From: Myxococcota bacterium
GTDB taxonomy: Bacteria; Myxococcota_C; UBA6777
Assembly: GCA_023150835.1 (NCBI GenBank)
Contig: JAKLKB010000046.1
Span: forward strand, 1-63,264
Length of the DNA: 63,264 nucleotides
Direction of reading: 5' to 3'
Part shown: positions 1 to 9,800 of the stretch, in pieces
Position numbering within the stretch: position 1 is the first letter of the stretch
How the letters are laid out: every line of letters begins with the position of its first letter
Made by a program: the position numbers and the translations under genes
The notes under the pieces: model-generated
The model's database searches: none
Seen by the model: only the letters and a program-made list of their open reading frames with translations
What the model was told of the DNA's origin: nothing

Positions 1-249
1 TCCTTCAGTATGCAAACCGCACGCGTCCTCAATCGCGCCTCGGGTGGAACGGTCTATGACGCCGGACTCAGCCTCTCCCAAAGTTGGCGCAACGCACAAG
101 TCCTCTGCAAAGTCGACTACCTCTGCGACAAGATCACCACCCAAGTCCAACGCTATTGCCGAACCTATCGACCCCATCCCCACTGCGCAAACTACAGAGC
201 CCGAAAAGTCTCCCTCGATGGACACACCGTCTTTGTGTGCCGACGCTAA
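1..249 (+). CDS. C-terminal end of an unknown Cys-rich protein (5' truncated by window edge)
   Basis: The frame is open from the first base of the window to a TAA at 247-249, giving 82 visible residues. The tail is basic and contains five Cys residues (for example in LCKVDYLCDK and at the C-terminal VFVCRR), which may form disulfides in an exported protein. The frame follows the codon habits of the neighbouring genes, including AAG before an Ile ATC codon. It converges with the minus-strand gene that ends at 268, leaving 18 bp between them. I do not recognise the family, and because the start lies outside the window neither function nor location can be assigned. Confidence 0.55.
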   Translation, partial: SFSMQTARVLNRASGGTVYDAGLSLSQSWRNAQVLCKVDYLCDKITTQVQRYCRTYRPHPHCANYRARKVSLDGHTVFVCRR

Positions 250-267
250 GCTTCCCTTCGCACCGCA

Positions 268-1842
268 CTATTCTGCTTCGACCCGATAGACAAAGCGGCC
301 CGTTTCTGCAAACAAGGCGACTTTTTGTAGCTCTTTTTGGGTGCCTTTGGCCAAATAAAAACACAGCTCGATTTTTTGGGCGCGTACGATCTCGTCTTGC
401 GAGAAAAAGTCTCCACTTGCCCGCAACAACAGCGTCTCTCCCTGAACGCGAACATCGAGCAGTTCGGGGATGATCACTTTGTAATAATTCATGTCCGAGA
501 CGGACTCTCCCCCCCAATTCACGGAAGGGGCGCGCAAAAGAACAAGGAACAACACCAACGCCAACAACACAGACCCGCCCAGTCCCGCGCCCAAAAGCAG
601 GCGCATCGGCAAGGCTTGGTTGGCCTTCGACGAGGCTTTGGACTTGGCGGGTGGGGGATCTTTTTCTTTGCTTGGAAACTTCGGTTTTTCAGGCGCGGAA
701 GAGACGATCTTGGGCATCGGGCCTTTGGCGGCGTTGGGGGCGGGGGGAGTGTTTGAGGGTTTGGTTGTGGGGGAGGCTGCGGCTGTTTTTGTGGCTTGAG
801 TGGCTGAGGGCTTTGGTGCAGGACGTTCGGTGGGTTGGGCAGCAGAGGACGGTGCGGGAGGAGTGGGTGGGGCATCTGGGATGCCTCCCATGACATCTTC
901 CAATTGCGCGTTGTATTCGCGAACAGAAGCAAGACGCTGCTCTGCGACAGCATTGGATATCTGGCTCATTTGTGCGGGGAATTCGAGCGCAAGCGACTTT
1001 CCCTTGGTCGCTTCGCGAAGCCAAACGAAGTACTCTTCGATCATGTCTTGTTGAACACCGGGGGCATCTTGAAACACATCCCAAAGTTCGGAAAGTCGAT
1101 AGGCCCCGATATCCCACAGGGATTCGAGTTCTTGATCGAGAAACATCTCCAGCTTTTCGGGATCGATGATGTCCTGCATTCGGGTTTCTTGGAGGCACTG
1201 GATCAAGACATCTTTGGTTTTTTGAAATCCGGGGGTGCTGCCTTTTGTCGTACCGCCCGTCTCTGTAACGGGTTCGCCGAGGATCACTCGCAAACTCGGA
1301 TAGGGCGGCGATTTGGTGAGCTGTACCAAGATCCCTCGCACAAAAGAGGGGCTGGTCTTGGCTGCACTCGCCAACGGCTGCTCTAACGAAGCGATATCCA
1401 ACATGCCCGAACGAAACCCCTCTGCAAGGGTCTTTTGGATCATCGCATCCAAGGCCGAAGGCGCAAGCGCACCACCGATCGGCGAAGACATCAGCTTTTC
1501 TTTGAGCCACCTCGCGGAGGCTTGCCGTTGGCTTTCTTCTACCCGCTTTTGAAGTTGGCTGGGGACGGGCCAACGCAAATAAAGCTGCCAGATGACTGCG
1601 TCACTTTCCAAAGGAGAAAAGGCCGAGCGCAGTTGGACAGACGAGAGTTCAGGATAAGATAACAACAAAAACAACCAGATCGGTTCCATATTGAGTTGCT
1701 CGCCCTGAAAGATCTCTGCATGGTATTGTTGGAGACAAGGGATCATCTTGGCTTGTTCGACCACAACGCCCAAGCTACCGCTCTCACAGATATCCAAGAT
1801 CGAGCGACCGATCTCTTCTCGCATCTGTATGTACTGATCCAT
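268..1842 (-). CDS. Unknown protein with Pro/Ala-rich linker and one membrane segment
   Basis: About 524 residues from an ATG at 1842, preceded by GAGAAAGGG about 11 nt upstream; an in-frame start at 1953 is possible but less likely. The first ~340 residues look helical and soluble with no motif I recognise. Residues ~345-425 are rich in Pro, Ala, Thr and Lys, as in several other proteins here. A single hydrophobic segment (core LGGSVLLALVLFLVLL, ~435-455) follows, and the last ~80 residues look like a small beta domain. With the N-terminus inside, the last domain would be periplasmic; this topology is inferred. The gene is divergent from the PLP enzyme at 1998, and the 155-bp gap carries a promoter for that enzyme. 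Confidence 0.75.
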   Translation of the reverse strand: MDQYIQMREEIGRSILDICESGSLGVVVEQAKMIPCLQQYHAEIFQGEQLNMEPIWLFLLLSYPELSSVQLRSAFSPLESDAVIWQLYLRWPVPSQLQKRVEESQRQASARWLKEKLMSSPIGGALAPSALDAMIQKTLAEGFRSGMLDIASLEQPLASAAKTSPSFVRGILVQLTKSPPYPSLRVILGEPVTETGGTTKGSTPGFQKTKDVLIQCLQETRMQDIIDPEKLEMFLDQELESLWDIGAYRLSELWDVFQDAPGVQQDMIEEYFVWLREATKGKSLALEFPAQMSQISNAVAEQRLASVREYNAQLEDVMGGIPDAPPTPPAPSSAAQPTERPAPKPSATQATKTAAASPTTKPSNTPPAPNAAKGPMPKIVSSAPEKPKFPSKEKDPPPAKSKASSKANQALPMRLLLGAGLGGSVLLALVLFLVLLRAPSVNWGGESVSDMNYYKVIIPELLDVRVQGETLLLRASGDFFSQDEIVRAQKIELCFYLAKGTQKELQKVALFAETGRFVYRVEAE

Positions 1843-1919
1843 CCACCACAGCCCTTTCTCACCAAAAAAGACGCACCCGATCTTGAGCGCGAGGGCGATT
1901 ATTCGTGCGGATCGCCGCC

Positions 1920-1949
1920 TTGTCAAGCGATGCCTCTGTCCTCTACAAT
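1920..1949 (+). promoter_or_regulatory. Sigma-70-like promoter of the desulfhydrase-like gene
   Basis: TTGTCA at 1920-1925 and TACAAT at 1944-1949 are separated by 18 bp and lie about 50 bp upstream of the ATG at 1998. Both boxes are close to the bacterial housekeeping consensus. Assignment is by inspection only. Confidence 0.5.
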
Positions 1950-1997
1950 CCACCCACTCATGCGCCCATTCCGCCCCAAATCCACCAAGGAGTCCTC

Positions 1998-3038
1998 ATG
2001 CACGCATCTTCCGCCTACACCGCGCCCCAATGGGCCGCCGCCCTTTCATCCGTACCGAGCCACCGCCTTGATCTCGCGCAACTGCCCACTCCAATTGCAC
2101 GCTGGTCTCCTCCTGATATACCCGCTGCTTGGGAGATGTGGATCAAACGCGACGACTGCACAGGCATCACCCTGAGCGGAAACAAAGTCCGCAAACTCGA
2201 ATTCTTGCTTGCAGAAGCTCAACAACAATCTTGCGATATCGTCCTAAGCTGCGGAGGATTGCAATCCAACCATTGTCGGGCCACAGCCGTTGCCGCCCGT
2301 CAATGCGGGATGGACAGCCTGCTGTTTTTGCGTACACCTTCGCCCGAAGCGCCGTTGCCTTGGACGGGAAACCTCTTGATGGATCGCCTTGTTGGCGCAC
2401 AGATCCAACGCATCACCCCCGCACAATACCGCCAACGCACCGCTCTGATGGAAGAAGCCGCCCAACACCTTCGCCAGATCGGGCGGCGACCCTACATCAT
2501 CCCCGAAGGAGGCTCCAACGCCCTCGGTAGTTGGGGATACATCGAAGCCATCCGCGAGATGGCTACGCAACTGGCCCAAAGCGGCCAATCCATCGACGAT
2601 CTGGTCTTTGCTTGCGGAAGCGGCGGTACTGCCGCAGGGATCTGCGCAGCCATCGCTCTGTCAGGTCTGCCGATCCGCCCCCATGCGGTCAACGTCTGCG
2701 ATGATGCCGCCTACTTTTACAACCACATCAACGCCATCCTTCGCCTCTGGGGGATCTCCAAACCCGCCGAAACGCTTCTTGATATCATCGACGGCTACGT
2801 CGGCCTTGGCTACGCCGTATCGAGCGAACAAGAACTTTTCTATCTCCAACAAACCGCCGCTCATACGGGTATCTTTCTCGATCCTGTGTACACTGGAAAA
2901 GCCCTCTACGCTCTCTCCAAAACCCTCACCCAAACGCCCGAACGCTTCAGCGGAAAACGTATCCTCTTTTGGCATACAGGCGGTCTGTTCGGACTCTACG
3001 ACAAATCCGAACAACTCTCCGCCCTCTTCCCCGCCTGA
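1998..3038 (+). CDS. D-cysteine desulfhydrase / ACC deaminase-like PLP enzyme
   Basis: 346 residues from the ATG at 1998, with AAGGA 7 nt upstream. The protein belongs to the fold-type II PLP enzymes of the DcyD/ACC-deaminase family. Visible motifs are SGNKVRKLEF near the N-terminus, whose first Lys is the expected PLP-binding residue, SNHCR in the cofactor pocket, the phosphate-binding loop GSGGTAAG, and the C-terminal WHTGGLFGLY. Length matches the family. The likely reaction is breakdown of D-cysteine to pyruvate, sulfide and ammonia; ACC deaminase or another D-amino-acid lyase activity cannot be excluded because the residues that separate these subgroups were not compared. It is cytosolic and monocistronic, and is followed by a repeat-filled gap. 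Confidence 0.85.
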   Translation: MHASSAYTAPQWAAALSSVPSHRLDLAQLPTPIARWSPPDIPAAWEMWIKRDDCTGITLSGNKVRKLEFLLAEAQQQSCDIVLSCGGLQSNHCRATAVAARQCGMDSLLFLRTPSPEAPLPWTGNLLMDRLVGAQIQRITPAQYRQRTALMEEAAQHLRQIGRRPYIIPEGGSNALGSWGYIEAIREMATQLAQSGQSIDDLVFACGSGGTAAGICAAIALSGLPIRPHAVNVCDDAAYFYNHINAILRLWGISKPAETLLDIIDGYVGLGYAVSSEQELFYLQQTAAHTGIFLDPVYTGKALYALSKTLTQTPERFSGKRILFWHTGGLFGLYDKSEQLSALFPA

Positions 3039-3271
3039 TCGCCCCGAAAGAAAAGTCCGCACAGCAACATCTCACACGAAATCCGCCCATTGTGTACAAA
3101 GAAGATGTCGGGGCAGCCCTCGTTTCGGTAGGCGTAGAACCACGCATCGAAATAAGGCTCATGTTGTGTTTTGAGGTCTTTTTCGAAAAACGTGGTATCA
3201 TCGGGCTTCATGGCTTGTTTGCCCTTGACATGAGAGGTCTCAGAGGAACGTCTCGCGACATGACAGTTGAA

Positions 3272-3318
3272 GAAAACAACGAAAACTCTCGGGGGAAAAC
3301 AACGAAAACTCTCGGGGG
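3272..3318. repeat. 23-bp direct duplication
   Basis: A unit beginning GAAAACAACGAAAACTCTC occurs twice back to back immediately upstream of the 136-bp tandem repeat. It is not part of an obvious gene. Confidence 0.7.
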
Positions 3319-3588
3319 TTCGTTCAAAACAGATAGCGATGAAGAGGTCACCGACGCAACAGAGATCGGGCAGGCACACCTACCTGCCCCTACGAAACAC
3401 CGTGTGATTTCCAACACGTAGGGGCAACCATGTGTGGTTGCCCTGTGGTTGGGGTTCGTTCAAAACAGATGGCGATGAAGAGAGGTCACCGACGCAACAG
3501 AGCGAGGGCAGGCACGGGGGCCTGCCCCTACGAAACACCGTGTGATTTCCAACACGTAGGGGCAACCATGTGTGGTTGCCCTCGCTGA
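3317..3588. repeat. 136-bp tandem repeat, two copies with internal hairpins
   Basis: Copies start at 3317 and 3453, both with GGTTCGTTCAAAACAGAT. Each contains the inverted segments CCTGCCCCTACGAAACACC and CACGTAGGGGCAACCATG, so a unit can fold into paired hairpins. The copies differ by a few substitutions and small indels. The GTAGGGGCA core is shared with the dispersed repeats elsewhere in the window, suggesting a related family. Confidence 0.8.
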
Positions 3589-3693
3589 GAAGTGTTGCCT
3601 CTTGATACCTCTCTTATGGCGTTGGTTTGAACGGACCCACTCGAGCAAAAACGTCGCTCATGAGGTACCTTAGAAGACCTCAAAACACAACAT

Positions 3694-3729
3694 GTGTTTT
3701 CCGTGTTTTCCGTGTTTTCCGTGCTTTCC
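3694..3729. repeat. 9-bp microrepeat, four copies
   Basis: GTGTTTTCC occurs three times in tandem, followed by GTGCTTTCC. No gene covers it. Confidence 0.75.
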
Positions 3730-3909
3730 GTGGACTCTTCTTTTCGATATCCTCTGCGTGATGCCCGCGTTTTGTACCCATGTAAGAGGGGCCATCTGTG
3801 GCTTCACCTAACGCCTATGGGGGCTGCCCTCTGTGGCTGCTCAACTACAGGGCTTTTACAACGGATCGCATCGACCCTTCGTGTACACATGACGAGCGCG
3901 AAACGTATG

Positions 3910-6027
3910 CTAAGGAGGCCCCAAAGAAGAACGAGAAGATGGGCGAGAAGATGGGGAGGAGGAGGAGGCCGAAGGGTGGGCATCAATCCCTTTCTCGGCG
4001 AGACGAAGGCGCAGGATGGCTTCTTCACCGATCATGCCGATGCGACGGAGAGATCTCAACGCATAATGTGCGATCTTGGGCTGATTTTGTACCAACGCGA
4101 TGCGATAAATGGCCGTCCAAGGCTTCGGCCAATAGGGATTCCACGAAGCAGCGATCTCCAAAGCCTCCATCGCACGGCCCATATCGCCACGAATCATCTC
4201 CAACACGCCCAAAAGATAAGCTACTCCGGGATGCCACGGAACCTTTTTGGCGATCAGCCGAAGGCGTTTTAGGTGTTTTTGTGCGATCGGACACAAAGCC
4301 GAAGAACACCGCAGATGCGCGGAGTAAGGACCAAGCCGTTGATCATGCAACCACAGCTTAGCTACGATCACATCCGCAAGATCTCCGCCTGACGGCTGTT
4401 TGCGTAAGGCGTGAAGCTCTGATTGCAACGTTTCACGCGGGGCTTTGAGCAGGACCGACAGATCATAAAAAGAGCGTAAATGCTCGTATCCTTGGCCTTT
4501 GAAGAGAGAAGGCTCTTGCGCTCGCCGAACATAAAACGCCCATCGCAGGCTCATGTACAATGGTCTCCATCCGGTATGTTCCGCCAGATGCGCCAACAAG
4601 GCTGTATTGACTTGGTTGCGCAAACTCAACAGGACCATCTCGCAGCGATGTTTGTGACAATAAGCGTCCCATGTTTGGGGCGACAGCAGCGCTTCTTTGT
4701 AAGCTTGAGACCACGCCCAAAAACCGGGAGTAAGGGGGTTTCCGTCATAAGCGACTTGCACATATCGATGCGAACGAAAAGAGATATACCCCGCCGTGTA
4801 AAGATCCGCAAACAACCGCACTCGCAGCCCTTTGTGACGCTCCAAGATATCCAAAGCTTCGACAGGTTCGCTCTCCATCGTCGGTGACAAACCCCACTGT
4901 GGGCCGTTGCTCCATGCCTGTTGCCCCAAGATAGCCACAAAGACAGCAAATCCAACCACGACCAAGCGTCGAAGGATAGGGCGTTTTAGCAAAGAAAGCT
5001 GTGCTGCCAACAAGGGTCCCAAGATCAAAAAAGACAACCCCACAAAACGCAGATTGGAAAAGGTCAACAGCGCTCCGAGCGCCATGCACAACAACCACTG
5101 GCTTCGGCGGCGTCGCTCAGGCAAAAACCATGTCGCCCCCAACAAAAACAGAACCCCCAACAAAAAGTTGGCATACGGACTCGTCACCGAAAAAGCCTCC
5201 CATTCGGGAGCCACCCACGGATCGGGGCGACTGGATATCTCGCGTTGAAACGTCCATAACACCGACCACAAACGCCATCCGTAGGGATTGATGCACACCG
5301 CAACGGGCAAGACAGGCAACACCCACCACCAAGCACGCCACTGCGCGGCATACGCCGCAAACGCTGGATCGCGGGTGCGATACCACCACGGAACCCACAA
5401 GGCCCACACGCCGACCGCCCCAAGCAGCGCTCCCCCCACCGTAAAACTACCATGAACGTTGGCCCACAACACAAACAGCAACAAGACGGCCCATAAGTGC
5501 CATCGTTTGGGCGGGATCGTGAGCAGCCAAAACAACACCAGAACAAACAGATTCCCCAGCGTGTGCGGGCGCACGCTCATCCGCACCACCAAGACGGAAT
5601 AAGCCCCCATCCCAAACACCAACGCCGTGACCCATCGATCAGCCCCCAGACGATGCGCGATCGAAAAGAACAGCACGCACCACAAAAAAATCCACCCCCC
5701 CCGCAAGATCCCTGCCCCTTGATGCCCAAAGATCTCCCAGAACCACCGCAACCCCATCCCAAAGAGCCACTCTTTGTCCAAAAACACGCTTCCTTCGGGC
5801 GTCGTAAACACAAAGGGGTTCTTTCCTCCCAATGAACCCAAGCCCAGTTCCCACAAACGCTCACCTTTTGCGAGAAAAAACCAATAGTCCATCGTTGCGG
5901 GTGCTGTAAAGGTACATGGGATCAAAGGAAAAAACGCCAAAAGGATCAGCCACCACCAACTCGAAAAAGCATCGCGTTGTCTCTCGCTTGCGGATGTAAA
6001 CTCCGACACCGACGGATCACGCATCAT
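3910..6027 (-). CDS. Polytopic membrane protein, GT-C-like, with helical-repeat C-terminus
   Basis: 705 residues from ATG at 6027 (a second ATG follows at once), with AAGAAGGGGG just upstream. The first ~420 residues contain about ten hydrophobic segments. Just after the first lies MDYWFFLAKGERLWE and then KNPFVFTTPEGSVFLDKEW, a pattern I associate with bacterial GT-C-like integral membrane proteins. The C-terminal third is soluble and helical, possibly TPR-like, ending in a Ser/Arg-rich tail. The start overlaps the end of the glycosyltransferase gene by 11 bp, so translation is probably coupled. Together with that transferase it may act in polyprenyl-linked sugar transfer at the inner membrane; this is inference from context. 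No catalytic residue can be named with confidence. Confidence 0.8.
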   Translation of the reverse strand: MMRDPSVSEFTSASERQRDAFSSWWWLILLAFFPLIPCTFTAPATMDYWFFLAKGERLWELGLGSLGGKNPFVFTTPEGSVFLDKEWLFGMGLRWFWEIFGHQGAGILRGGWIFLWCVLFFSIAHRLGADRWVTALVFGMGAYSVLVVRMSVRPHTLGNLFVLVLFWLLTIPPKRWHLWAVLLLFVLWANVHGSFTVGGALLGAVGVWALWVPWWYRTRDPAFAAYAAQWRAWWWVLPVLPVAVCINPYGWRLWSVLWTFQREISSRPDPWVAPEWEAFSVTSPYANFLLGVLFLLGATWFLPERRRRSQWLLCMALGALLTFSNLRFVGLSFLILGPLLAAQLSLLKRPILRRLVVVGFAVFVAILGQQAWSNGPQWGLSPTMESEPVEALDILERHKGLRVRLFADLYTAGYISFRSHRYVQVAYDGNPLTPGFWAWSQAYKEALLSPQTWDAYCHKHRCEMVLLSLRNQVNTALLAHLAEHTGWRPLYMSLRWAFYVRRAQEPSLFKGQGYEHLRSFYDLSVLLKAPRETLQSELHALRKQPSGGDLADVIVAKLWLHDQRLGPYSAHLRCSSALCPIAQKHLKRLRLIAKKVPWHPGVAYLLGVLEMIRGDMGRAMEALEIAASWNPYWPKPWTAIYRIALVQNQPKIAHYALRSLRRIGMIGEEAILRLRLAEKGIDAHPSASSSSPSSRPSSRSSLGPP

Positions 6028-6844
6028 TTGCCCCCTTCTTGTTTTGTTCACCCTCAAACAGATAAGGAGCGATCTCTTCGAGCGGCGCACGCAAACGCCG
6101 CGCATAATCCAAGCGGATCGCAACAAGATCGCGCTGGACACGAAAGAAATCACGCCCTGCCAGCTTTGAACCGCGTACATCCTCCCAAACATACAGAGGA
6201 AACTCGATCACAGCCTGCTCAAGCGGTGGTAAACCAAGTCGCTCCCCCAAGGCTTTTCGCCGCAACAACAGCTCGACGTCAAAGATCCAACGCGACAAAA
6301 ACGGCTGCGCAAACAACGTATGCAGCCATGGCGTCACACGAAACAGCTTGGCCCCACACTGTGTATCGTACACCGACAAATCCAACAGGAGCGAAGCCAC
6401 CATCGCAAAGCAACGGCCTAGATAATGGCGCATGGCTTGGCGACGGATATCTCGCCCCAACATCAACGCCCGCGCTGCCGTCACGATCTCGTAATTTGGC
6501 GAAGTCTTGAGCAGATCGTAGAGCGAAGCGATCTCTGTTAAGGGAGTCGCCAGATCAGCATCCCAAAAGCCCACCACTTCGGGTTTTTTTGCCAAGGCAT
6601 ACAAGATCCCTGCACGAACAGCCCCCCCCTTGCCTTGATTGTTCTCCAGATCCAACACCTCGCAACGGCCCGCAGGGGCTTGCGCTTCCATCGATCGCAA
6701 CACCCCCAACGTCTCATCCCGACTCCCATCGTTCACAAACAACAACGAAACGCCCTTTGTTTGCGCCAAGTAAGACAAGAAGGCATCCACGTTCAGGCGC
6801 TTTTCTTCGTTGTAGCAAGGAACCACCACGATGATCGCATCCAT
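6017..6844 (-). CDS. Family 2 glycosyltransferase, dolichyl/polyprenyl-phosphate sugar synthase type
   Basis: 275 residues from ATG at 6844, one base after the stop of the upstream lipoprotein gene. The GT-A fold is clear: VVVPCYNEEKRL at the N-terminus, FVNDGSRDET in the nucleotide-binding strand, and the metal-binding DAD of WDADLATP. The later QCGAKLFR motif is typical of the DPM1/dolichyl-phosphate glucosyltransferase branch. There is no transmembrane anchor. The probable reaction is transfer of glucose or mannose from a nucleotide sugar to a polyprenyl phosphate on the cytosolic face of the inner membrane, with the membrane protein encoded next as a possible user. Sugar and acceptor cannot be determined from sequence. 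Confidence 0.88.
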   Translation of the reverse strand: MDAIIVVVPCYNEEKRLNVDAFLSYLAQTKGVSLLFVNDGSRDETLGVLRSMEAQAPAGRCEVLDLENNQGKGGAVRAGILYALAKKPEVVGFWDADLATPLTEIASLYDLLKTSPNYEIVTAARALMLGRDIRRQAMRHYLGRCFAMVASLLLDLSVYDTQCGAKLFRVTPWLHTLFAQPFLSRWIFDVELLLRRKALGERLGLPPLEQAVIEFPLYVWEDVRGSKLAGRDFFRVQRDLVAIRLDYARRLRAPLEEIAPYLFEGEQNKKGANDA

Positions 6845-6845
6845 G

Positions 6846-9800
6846 CTATTTGCACAGTCCCGCTTGGCAAGTCCACGTCGCGGTGGCATCGAGCGCAGTA
6901 CAGGTCGCGTTGCTGGTGCAGGTTGGACGACAAACGTTTCCTCCCGCCACATCGCAAGCTTCGGTATTCGGAGAGATGATCTTGGTACAATCCACAGCAA
7001 AAGCCCCTGTACAACTGGGGTTTTGCACGTTGAGTTTCAACACAGATGTTTTTTGGATCTGCGTACAAGCAGGTGGATCATTGCAGCGTTGGACGAAAAC
7101 ATCGACAGTGCGGGGGAAACGGAAACCTGTTAGATCGACCGTCACTTGCATCGTCGTGGCCGAGGTGACGGTCCCGGGCAGTGTCACCTTGTTGTCAAAC
7201 ACCACAAAGTCTCCTGTCACAAAGTTGCTTCCCGTGATCTGCAAGTTTTGAAACGCATTGCCTCGAAATGCAAAGGGCGGCGACATCAACGTCGCAACAG
7301 GCGGAGGTGGCGGATTGATCGTAAAGATCAGCTTGTTGCTCATCTCTCCTGTGGGATTGCGCACTTCAAAGCTGTAGGCCCCTGCGGGAAGGCCGACGAT
7401 ATCGAACTTTCCGCGAACGTAGGTTGTGGAGTTGAACGCTGGCGTATAACGCGAAGAGATATCGACACCTTGGGGGTTTTTGATGATCACCACCGAAGCT
7501 GGCGATGAGCTAAACAGCGATCCATACACATACAAACTGGCGATCTCGTTCGCACTTCCCGCCGTAATGCTTGCGGGAGATAAGTAATCTGCAGTCGGCG
7601 GAGGCACAGGTTCGAGGATCAGCGGGTATTTGTTGCTGATGCGTGTACCGTTGCGCACTTCGACAGCATACGATCCAGCGGCCAACGCCGTCGCATCAAA
7701 ACCAAGCAGACGGAGCTCAGAGGTCGTCACGTACTGCGTCGTGGCAGCTTTTCCGTCCACATAGACCACCGAAGTCAAAATAAAGTCCGAGCCTTTCACG
7801 ATCATATCTGGCAAGACACGACCCCGCTGATGGACGTTTTTCTCGATGCTTGTGAGGGTAGGCACAATAGACGAGATCACCGAGAACTTGAGTACAGGGG
7901 TTTCTTTTCCGTTGCCGTTGACGATCTTGATACCGATATCGCCCAAGGAGGCGCTCGCAAAGTCATAAAGATTCTTGGTTTTGATCTCTTCTTTGGACAC
8001 AAACGTCGAGTCCACCTTGACATTGTTGATGAACAAGCTGTGGTTGCTCGTAAAGTCGCGCCCTTTGAAGATCAGATCCACCTTGTCTCGAAGACGCGCA
8101 AACGGCGGACTCACCGAAAAGATCGTCGGGCTTGGCGCATCTCCAACAAGGAAAGAGATCGTTGCGCTGCGCGTATCACAAGCGTTGGCAACCCAAAGCG
8201 GGTACGTCCCGGGCGTAAAGCCCGATAAATCGAGGTTTGCCGTAAGATCATAGCAATAGGGGTTCGTCCCTGTGGACGCATCACATGTCGTGGACATGAG
8301 TTTGCCGTTGAGATACACCGCAGCAGCGGTCGTAAACGTACCCGAAGGCGAACTCGAAGGATACACTTCGATCGCAACAGCCGTATCTGCGCGACCTGTT
8401 GCCGGTCGGATGTAGTTGATCACAGGAGTCACGATGGTATTGCTCACCGTGAAATTCGCCTTTGCCGACTGTGCGCTCGGTCCGTTGTGGACGATCAAAT
8501 CAAATGTGCCTGTCGCAAGATCGCCTTTTTTGACGGTCAAACAAAGGCGGCGGTCACTTTCGTACTTGACGGGGTTGGTGGGGTCGGTCTGTCGGTAAGT
8601 TTTGGTTCCGATGGTGACGTAGGTGGTTTTTGTAAAGTTGATCCCATCGATGCAAACGAGCTGATCGCAAGTCGTGCCGGTTCCTGACGGAGAGACCGAC
8701 GAGACCGACGGCTGGCGGTAAGAGATCGTCACCTTAAACGGCGCAGAGGACTTTCCGTTGTTGTTGACGATCACGGCGTCTTGATCGCCTTGTTGCCACT
8801 TGGAAGTATCCGTCAAGTCGATATCGAGTGTCATCGCCGCGCTGCTAAACTGCCATGTCAACTTGCCGTAGGGACCGCCTGCTTGGGTGATCTCGATATT
8901 TCCGATCTTGATCTTGGAACCTGCGGAACCGCCCACAGCTTGCTCAAAGTTCTCTCCGAACACGCGAGCGCCTTCGACTTTTTCACCCAGATACCAGTTA
9001 AAGGGCAGGATGCGTTCCAGTTTGGGCGGGGAGTCTGCGCCCGAAAAGGTCAAGTCGAGCTTCTCATCGGATTGTTGGCCGTCAGGGTTCCGCACAAACA
9101 CCTTGTAGTCGCCGAAAGGAAATTTTTTGTCGTCCGAAAGATCGAGCGCAGGCGAGGCTTGGAGGTTGGTACGTGCGACGCGCTTGGTCGGGATCTCGAC
9201 AGCAGTTTTGTCCGGTAATTCGAGGAAGATCTTCGCTCCCACTTCAAAGCTTTCACCGTAGATGTCGAGTGGACCGGGCTTTCTGTCGCGGACAAAGTTG
9301 GGAACCAACACCGTCACAACGGGCTTGGGCGGTCGTGGCCCGATGGTGATCGAAAAGTCGGGAGAGGACTTGTTTACGGTCGTATTGCGCACTTTCAAGA
9401 AGTGCTTGCCCGGGACTTCGCCTGCAAAGTCGATGGTGAACTCTAGCTCGGTGGTGCTTAGCACTTTGGCGGGTGGGTTGACGGGCCGCAGGTCAAAGCT
9501 GACTTCGATCTGGCCGTCGATAAAATAACGCCCCTTCATGCGAAAAGTGATCTTGGCATTTTCAAAGCCTTGGGGAGGATCGATCGAGACGATCTCGGGG
9601 GCTGGAACTTCTTTGACCTCGAAAGGAACTGCGGGTTTTGAAAAGCGGTTGTTGGGGTTTCGGACGAAGATATCCTTGGTTCCGGCGCTTTGCGTTCCAA
9701 GATCCAAAGTTGTTTTGAGTTCGTTGGCGCTGACAAACTGGGCAGGAAAGTATTGGTTTTGAATGCGAACTTCCGCACCTTGGACAAAATCAGCCCCTTT

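Larger units (their letters stand above)
3039..3909. other. Gene-free, repeat-rich interval
   Basis: About 870 bp without a credible gene. It holds, in order, a remnant of the 116-bp dispersed repeat in reverse orientation (right end near 3074-3097), a 23-bp direct duplication (3272-3318), two 136-bp tandem units (3317-3588), a 9-bp microrepeat (3694-3729) and degenerate fragments of the same repeat families. The short ORFs here merely read through repeats. Confidence 0.7.
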
